A stretch of DNA of 64,000 nt from Lacicoccus halitifaciens (GTDB taxonomy: Bacteria; Bacillota; Bacilli; Staphylococcales; Salinicoccaceae), in contig NZ_JBDZDV010000006.1 of the NCBI RefSeq assembly GCF_040544485.1, forward strand, positions 108,713-172,712, read 5' to 3'. The first letter of the stretch is position 1; every line of letters starts with the position of its first letter. The translations under genes were made by a program, and so were the position numbers. Below, in pieces: positions 60,148 to 64,000 of this stretch. The notes beneath the pieces were generated by a model. That model made no database searches, was not told the DNA's origin, and worked only from the letters and a program-made list of their open reading frames with translations.

Positions 60148-61545
60148 ATGGCTAAAAATGTACCTGAAATAGAAGATTATAAATATGGTTTCCATGATGA
60201 AGACGTATCAATTTTCCGTTCAGACCGCGGTCTGACACCGGAAATCGTTAAAGAGATTTCGAAAATGAAGGAAGAGCCTCAGTGGATGCTGGATTACCGC
60301 CTGAAATCACTGCAGCATTTCTACGACAGACCAATGCCGATGTGGGGCGGGGATCTTTCAGAGTTGAACTTTGATGAGATCACTTACTACGTGAAGCCTT
60401 CCGAGCAGACTGAACGCTCATGGGATGAAGTGCCGGAAGAAATCAAACTGACGTTTGACAAGCTCGGTATTCCTGAAGCAGAACAAAAATACCTTGCAGG
60501 TGTTTCTGCACAGTATGAATCAGAAGTGGTATACCACAACATGGAGCAGGCTCTTGAAGAGAAGGGCGTAATATTCAAGGACACGGACTCTGCACTTCGT
60601 GAAAACGAAGACCTTTTCAGAGAGTACTTCGGAACTGTAGTGCCGGCGACGGACAACAAATTCTCGGCGCTGAACTCAGCTGTATGGTCCGGTGGATCAT
60701 TCATCTACTGCCCTCCTGGAGTCACGGTCGATTCGCCTCTGCAGGCTTACTTCCGCATCAACTCCGAGAACATGGGTCAGTTCGAGCGTACGCTGATCAT
60801 CTGTGATGAAGGTTCAAGCGTCCACTACGTGGAAGGTTGTACAGCACCTGTCTATACGACGAACTCACTGCACTCCGCAGTTGTTGAGATCATCGTCAAA
60901 AAAGATGCTTACTGCCGTTACACGACGATCCAGAACTGGGCGAACAACGTCTACAACCTCGTAACCAAGCGTACTTTCGTTGACGAAAACGGTACGATGG
61001 AATGGGTCGACGGCAACCTCGGTTCCAAGATCACAATGAAATACCCTTCAATCTTCCTTAAAGGCGAAGGTGCACGCGGTATGACATTGTCCATCGCTCT
61101 GGCAGGTAAAGGCCAGCTGCAGGATGCGGGTGCGAAAATGATCCACCTGGCACCTAACACGTCTTCAACGATCGTTTCCAAATCGATCGCCAAAGGCGGC
61201 GGTAAAGTTTCCTACCGCGGACAGGTCCATTTCGGCAGAAAAGCTGAAAATGCAAGATCGAACATCGAGTGTGACACAATGATCATGGATAACGAGTCCA
61301 CTTCCGATACGATTCCGTACAATGAAATCTTAAATGATAACATTTCACTGGAACACGAAGCGAAAGTTTCGAAAGTATCTGAAGAGCAGTTATTCTATCT
61401 GATGAGCCGTGGCATCGGTGAACTTGAAGCGGTCGAAATGATCGTCATGGGCTTCATCGAGCCATTCACTAAAGAACTTCCAATGGAATATGCGGTTGAG
61501 ATGAACCGTCTGATCTCCTTTGAAATGGAAGGTTCAATCGGTTAA
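60148..61545 (+). CDS. sufB: Fe-S cluster assembly scaffold SufB
   Basis: A 465-residue scaffold from ATG 60148 (GAAGGAGTG upstream; GTG 60139 is in frame but inferior). YYVKPSEQTERSWDEVPEEI in the N-terminal part and NIECDTMIMDNESTSDT with the conserved Cys in the core are typical. Last gene of the operon. Confidence 0.96.
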   Translation: MAKNVPEIEDYKYGFHDEDVSIFRSDRGLTPEIVKEISKMKEEPQWMLDYRLKSLQHFYDRPMPMWGGDLSELNFDEITYYVKPSEQTERSWDEVPEEIKLTFDKLGIPEAEQKYLAGVSAQYESEVVYHNMEQALEEKGVIFKDTDSALRENEDLFREYFGTVVPATDNKFSALNSAVWSGGSFIYCPPGVTVDSPLQAYFRINSENMGQFERTLIICDEGSSVHYVEGCTAPVYTTNSLHSAVVEIIVKKDAYCRYTTIQNWANNVYNLVTKRTFVDENGTMEWVDGNLGSKITMKYPSIFLKGEGARGMTLSIALAGKGQLQDAGAKMIHLAPNTSSTIVSKSIAKGGGKVSYRGQVHFGRKAENARSNIECDTMIMDNESTSDTIPYNEILNDNISLEHEAKVSKVSEEQLFYLMSRGIGELEAVEMIVMGFIEPFTKELPMEYAVEMNRLISFEMEGSIG

Positions 61546-61555
61546 TGACCATATT

Positions 61556-61589
61556 AAAACCCCTTACCGGGCTCCGGTAAGGGGTTTTT
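61556..61589. terminator. Bidirectional terminator between sufB and ctaB
   Basis: AAAACCCCTTACCGG (61556-61570) and CCGGTAAGGGGTTTT (61574-61588), a 15-bp perfect stem with 3-nt loop and T/A tracts on both sides. Confidence 0.95.
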
Positions 61590-62513
61590 CTATATTGTGA
61601 CGATGATCATCACGAGCAGTGTGATGATGAGGTAGATCAGCGAATAACGCAGGTTCCTGCGTGCCCACACCCCGGTATCCATGGTCTTTATTCCCCTGAA
61701 GGCGAGGATGATCCAGCCTGCCGTGAGTCCGAGCGTGATAATGAAGAATATCAAGCCCATTGAAGGGAGCAGGACGAACGGGAAAGGGAGGAGGGCGATG
61801 ATGTATATCAGCATCTGCCGGATGGTCATCGTGACTCCTGAGACGACGGGCAGCATCGGGACGCCTGCCCGCGTGTAATCATCGAGTCTCCTGATCGCGA
61901 TGGCGAGGGTGTGCGGCACCTGCCAGATGAACAGCAGGTAGAACAGCATGACCGGGACGATATGATTCGCCGGTGCCACTGCCGCCCAGCCGATCAGCGG
62001 CGTGAATGCCCCTGAAATGCTGCCGATGATCGTATTGATGGTATATTTCCGCTTGGACCAGAAGGTGTATAGCACCACATAGAAAAACCAGCCGAGGAAC
62101 GAATAAAGTGCCGCCTCAAGCGTCGTGAACAGCATGATGCCGAGGCCGAGGATCGTTGTGATGACCGCAGCACGGAAGACCGCGGTCAATGTGAAATCCC
62201 CCGTGACCGTCGGACGGTTCTGCGTGCGGTCCATCTTCTTATCGAGATCGGCTTCATACCAGTTGTTGAACATCAGGGCACCGGCGATGATCAGCGTGCT
62301 TCCGATCATGGTGAGCAGGAAGGTGCTGAAGTGGCTGCTGAAAGCCTCACCGCTGAAGTAGAGCGCAAGCCAGAAAGCGGTGAATACCGGCAGCACATTC
62401 GCCACCAGCACTTTACCCTTCAGCAGGTATTTGACATTTGTAAGAAATCCGTAAAAGCCGGAAGCGGTCCGAGACTGCATCCGGCCCCCGGATGATGAAT
62501 GATCGTTATTCAA
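61590..62513 (-). CDS. ctaB: Protoheme IX farnesyltransferase (haem O synthase)
   Basis: A UbiA-family prenyltransferase with eight or nine helices that attaches farnesyl to haem B, giving haem O for terminal oxidases. First Asp-rich motif NNWYEADLDKKMDRTQNRP and second YTFWSKRKYTINTIIG with RRLDDY are intact. TTG 62513 has GAGAGGGA eight bases upstream and gives 307 residues; ATG 62480 is the alternative. No ctaA or oxidase gene lies next to it here. Confidence 0.93.
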   Translation of the reverse strand: MNNDHSSSGGRMQSRTASGFYGFLTNVKYLLKGKVLVANVLPVFTAFWLALYFSGEAFSSHFSTFLLTMIGSTLIIAGALMFNNWYEADLDKKMDRTQNRPTVTGDFTLTAVFRAAVITTILGLGIMLFTTLEAALYSFLGWFFYVVLYTFWSKRKYTINTIIGSISGAFTPLIGWAAVAPANHIVPVMLFYLLFIWQVPHTLAIAIRRLDDYTRAGVPMLPVVSGVTMTIRQMLIYIIALLPFPFVLLPSMGLIFFIITLGLTAGWIILAFRGIKTMDTGVWARRNLRYSLIYLIITLLVMIIVTI

Positions 62514-62572
62514 AAGAATTCCCTCTCAAGTATTGTACTCAACATAATAATGTTGGAAATTATCCATATTAC

Positions 62573-62581
62573 ATTATAGCA
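62573..62581 (-). promoter_or_regulatory. ctaB extended -10
   Basis: On the minus strand TGC-TATAAT, 60 bases before the start; no good -35. The leader contains CAACAT-AATA-ATGTTG (62540-62555). Confidence 0.45.
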
Positions 62582-62708
62582 GTCCGCCGGGTATTTCGCA
62601 TTACCACAGGAGCCTCTACGGGCATGTTTCTGGGCATTTGTGTCTGAATTCTGTACAATTAATGAATGATTGCATCTTTTAAAATATTAAAAGGAAGCTG
62701 TGTTATAA

Positions 62709-63887
62709 ATGGCCGCTCAAAGAAAAGAGAAATTATGGACGAAAGGGTTCGTGCTGACATCGACGGTAAACCTGATGCTGACACTGTCGATGTACCTGCT
62801 GCTTGTCACGATGGCGGTGTATGCCATGGAAACGTACGGCGCATCGGTCAGCATGGCCGGTTTCGTCTCCAGCATATTCATCATCGGGACACTGTTCGGC
62901 CGCCTGTACGGCGGGAAGAACATCGCAAGGATCGGCAACAGGAAGATGCTCCTCGGCGGAGCGGCGGCGGTGCTCGCCACCACTGCATTGTACTTTGTGC
63001 CGATGGGCATCTATCCCCTGATGGGCTTGAGGTTCCTGCATGGCGTGGCACTCGGTCTTGCGGCGACCGCGACGGGGACGATCGTCGCCCAGATCATCCC
63101 GCGCTCAAGGAGCGGTGAGGGAATCGGCTACTTCAGCATGAGCGTCGTACTGGCGACGGCCGTGGGGCCTCTGGTCGGGGTTGTGCTTCTGAATCAGTAC
63201 GGATTCACCAGCATCTTCATATTCTCACTCATCATGGCCATCATCAGCGTGCTGCTCAGTCTGACGGTGCGTCCGCCGGAAGTGGAAGTGCCCGCCTCCG
63301 GTTATAAACGTTTCAGCCTGTCGGATTATTTCGAGGCGCGTGCCGTACCGATTTCGATTGTGATGTTCGTACTGGCCTTCGCCTATTCAAGCATCCTTTC
63401 ATTCGTCACGGGATATACTGCCGAAATCGGTCTGGTCGAAGCGGGCAGCTTCTTCTTCCTTGTGTACGGGGTTGCGGTGCTGCTCTCCAGGCCGGTGACC
63501 GGTCCGCTGATGGACAGGAAAGGTGCAAATATCGTCGTCTATCCCGCGTTAATATTATTCGCAGCGGGCATGTTTGTGATCAGCCAGGCGGATGCCGGGT
63601 GGATGCTGCTCGCAGCGGCGCTCCTCATGGGCCTCGGCTACGGTAACTTCCAGTCGATCTCACAGGCACTGGCCATCAAAGCGACGCCGCGGCACCGCAT
63701 GGGACTTGCGAATACGACCTACTTCATCGCCCTGGACCTGGGCCTCGGCTTCGGTCCGCTCGTACTCGGGTTCATCGTGCCGATGCTCGGTTACAGGGGC
63801 ATGTACGCATCACTTGTGCTTGTGGTCCTCGCGGGCCTCGTCGTTTATTACTTTGTGCATGGCAGGAAGCACGCAGGCACTGCATAA
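62709..63887 (+). CDS. Major facilitator superfamily transporter
   Basis: A 392-residue protein with twelve predicted helices. The A-motif-like loop GRLYGGKNIARIGNRKMLL (helix 2-3), SGEGIGYFSMSVVLATAVGP (motif C region of drug:H+ antiporters) and RPVTGPLMDRKGANIV (helix 8-9) are visible. Probably an exporter; substrate unknown. AAGGA lies about 14 bases before the ATG, longer than usual. Confidence 0.85.
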   Translation: MAAQRKEKLWTKGFVLTSTVNLMLTLSMYLLLVTMAVYAMETYGASVSMAGFVSSIFIIGTLFGRLYGGKNIARIGNRKMLLGGAAAVLATTALYFVPMGIYPLMGLRFLHGVALGLAATATGTIVAQIIPRSRSGEGIGYFSMSVVLATAVGPLVGVVLLNQYGFTSIFIFSLIMAIISVLLSLTVRPPEVEVPASGYKRFSLSDYFEARAVPISIVMFVLAFAYSSILSFVTGYTAEIGLVEAGSFFFLVYGVAVLLSRPVTGPLMDRKGANIVVYPALILFAAGMFVISQADAGWMLLAAALLMGLGYGNFQSISQALAIKATPRHRMGLANTTYFIALDLGLGFGPLVLGFIVPMLGYRGMYASLVLVVLAGLVVYYFVHGRKHAGTA

Positions 63888-63942
63888 AGCACCCGCTGAA
63901 ATTTTAAGGGGCTGGGACATAAAGCCCTTCGACAGGTAAAAA

Positions 63943-63985
63943 AAGCGGCGATCCATCTGTAAACCCAGATGGATCGCCGCTTTTT
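63943..63985 (+). terminator. Strong terminator after the MFS gene
   Basis: Arms at 63943-63959 and 63966-63982 form a 17-bp perfect stem beginning AAGCGGCGATCC, with 6-nt loop and T-run; A-run upstream makes it bidirectional. Confidence 0.93.
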
Positions 63986-64000
63986 CTATATGCCGGCAGA

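Overview
The window looks like a core chromosomal segment of a Staphylococcaceae member with a fairly GC-rich genome, most like Salinicoccus. Three things point there: gene order follows Staphylococcus aureus and Bacillus subtilis closely (gdpS-tagO-yvyE-fakB-comFA-comFC-hpf-secA-prfB; csbA-uvrB-uvrA; hprK-lgt; trxB; rapZ-yvcK-whiA; clpP-tRNA-Arg; cggR-gapA-pgk-tpiA-gpmI-eno; secG-est-rnr-smpB-ssrA; the yus/gcvH/met block; sufCDSUB), base composition is richer than in Staphylococcus, and extracytoplasmic proteins carry acidic linkers as in salt-tolerant bacteria. The genus is inferred from composition and synteny, not from a marker gene. I see no prophage, IS element, CRISPR array or plasmid function.

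Layout. 1-3.6 kb: cell-envelope genes (gdpS fragment, LytR-CpsA-Psr enzyme, tagO, a small haem-like membrane protein, yvyE). 3.6-11 kb: fatty-acid-binding DegV protein, competence helicase and PRTase, ribosome hibernation factor, SecA and RF2 with its programmed frameshift. 11-20 kb: a CHAP cell-wall hydrolase under a WalR-like box, thioredoxin-like and HD-domain genes, csbA, an SOS-boxed uvrBA, and a DUF4097 gene. 20-28 kb: hprK-lgt-acyltransferase-TPR, trxB, rapZ-yvcK-whiA. 28-33 kb: SurA_N-like lipoprotein, TIGR01777 epimerase, clpP under CtsR, tRNA-Arg, a split ThrE-type exporter and a glutaredoxin-like gene. 33-40 kb: the glycolytic cluster. 40-46 kb: NERD nuclease-like gene, secG, esterase, RNase R, SmpB and tmRNA (the trans-translation set). 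46-50 kb: two nearly identical tandem cold-shock genes, an NhaC-type transporter, ohr and aroD. 50-55 kb: thioredoxin/ArsC-like, gcvH, toprim, then a SAM-I riboswitch controlling metNIQ. 55-62 kb: sulfurtransferase and the suf Fe-S assembly operon. The right end carries ctaB and an MFS transporter.

How it works together. The genes are mostly housekeeping: export (SecA, SecG, Lgt), translation quality control (RF2, HPF, RNase R, SmpB, tmRNA, ClpP), carbon flow (HprK, RapZ, YvcK, CggR, lower glycolysis), and sulfur/redox supply (SAM riboswitch-metNIQ, sulfurtransferase, SUF, TrxB, several CxxC proteins).

The unusual content is between genes. Three intergenic regions (28.75-29.0, 39.84-40.07 and 54.43-54.62 kb) each hold four or five head-to-tail palindromic units at a 50-51 bp period. 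The three sequences are unrelated, but the architecture is the same: 35-37 bp inverted repeats separated by 13-16 bp. In addition, two C-rich intergenic segments near 11.2 kb and 48.6 kb share 17 of 18 bases and look like members of a small-RNA family. These are the best candidates for something undescribed.
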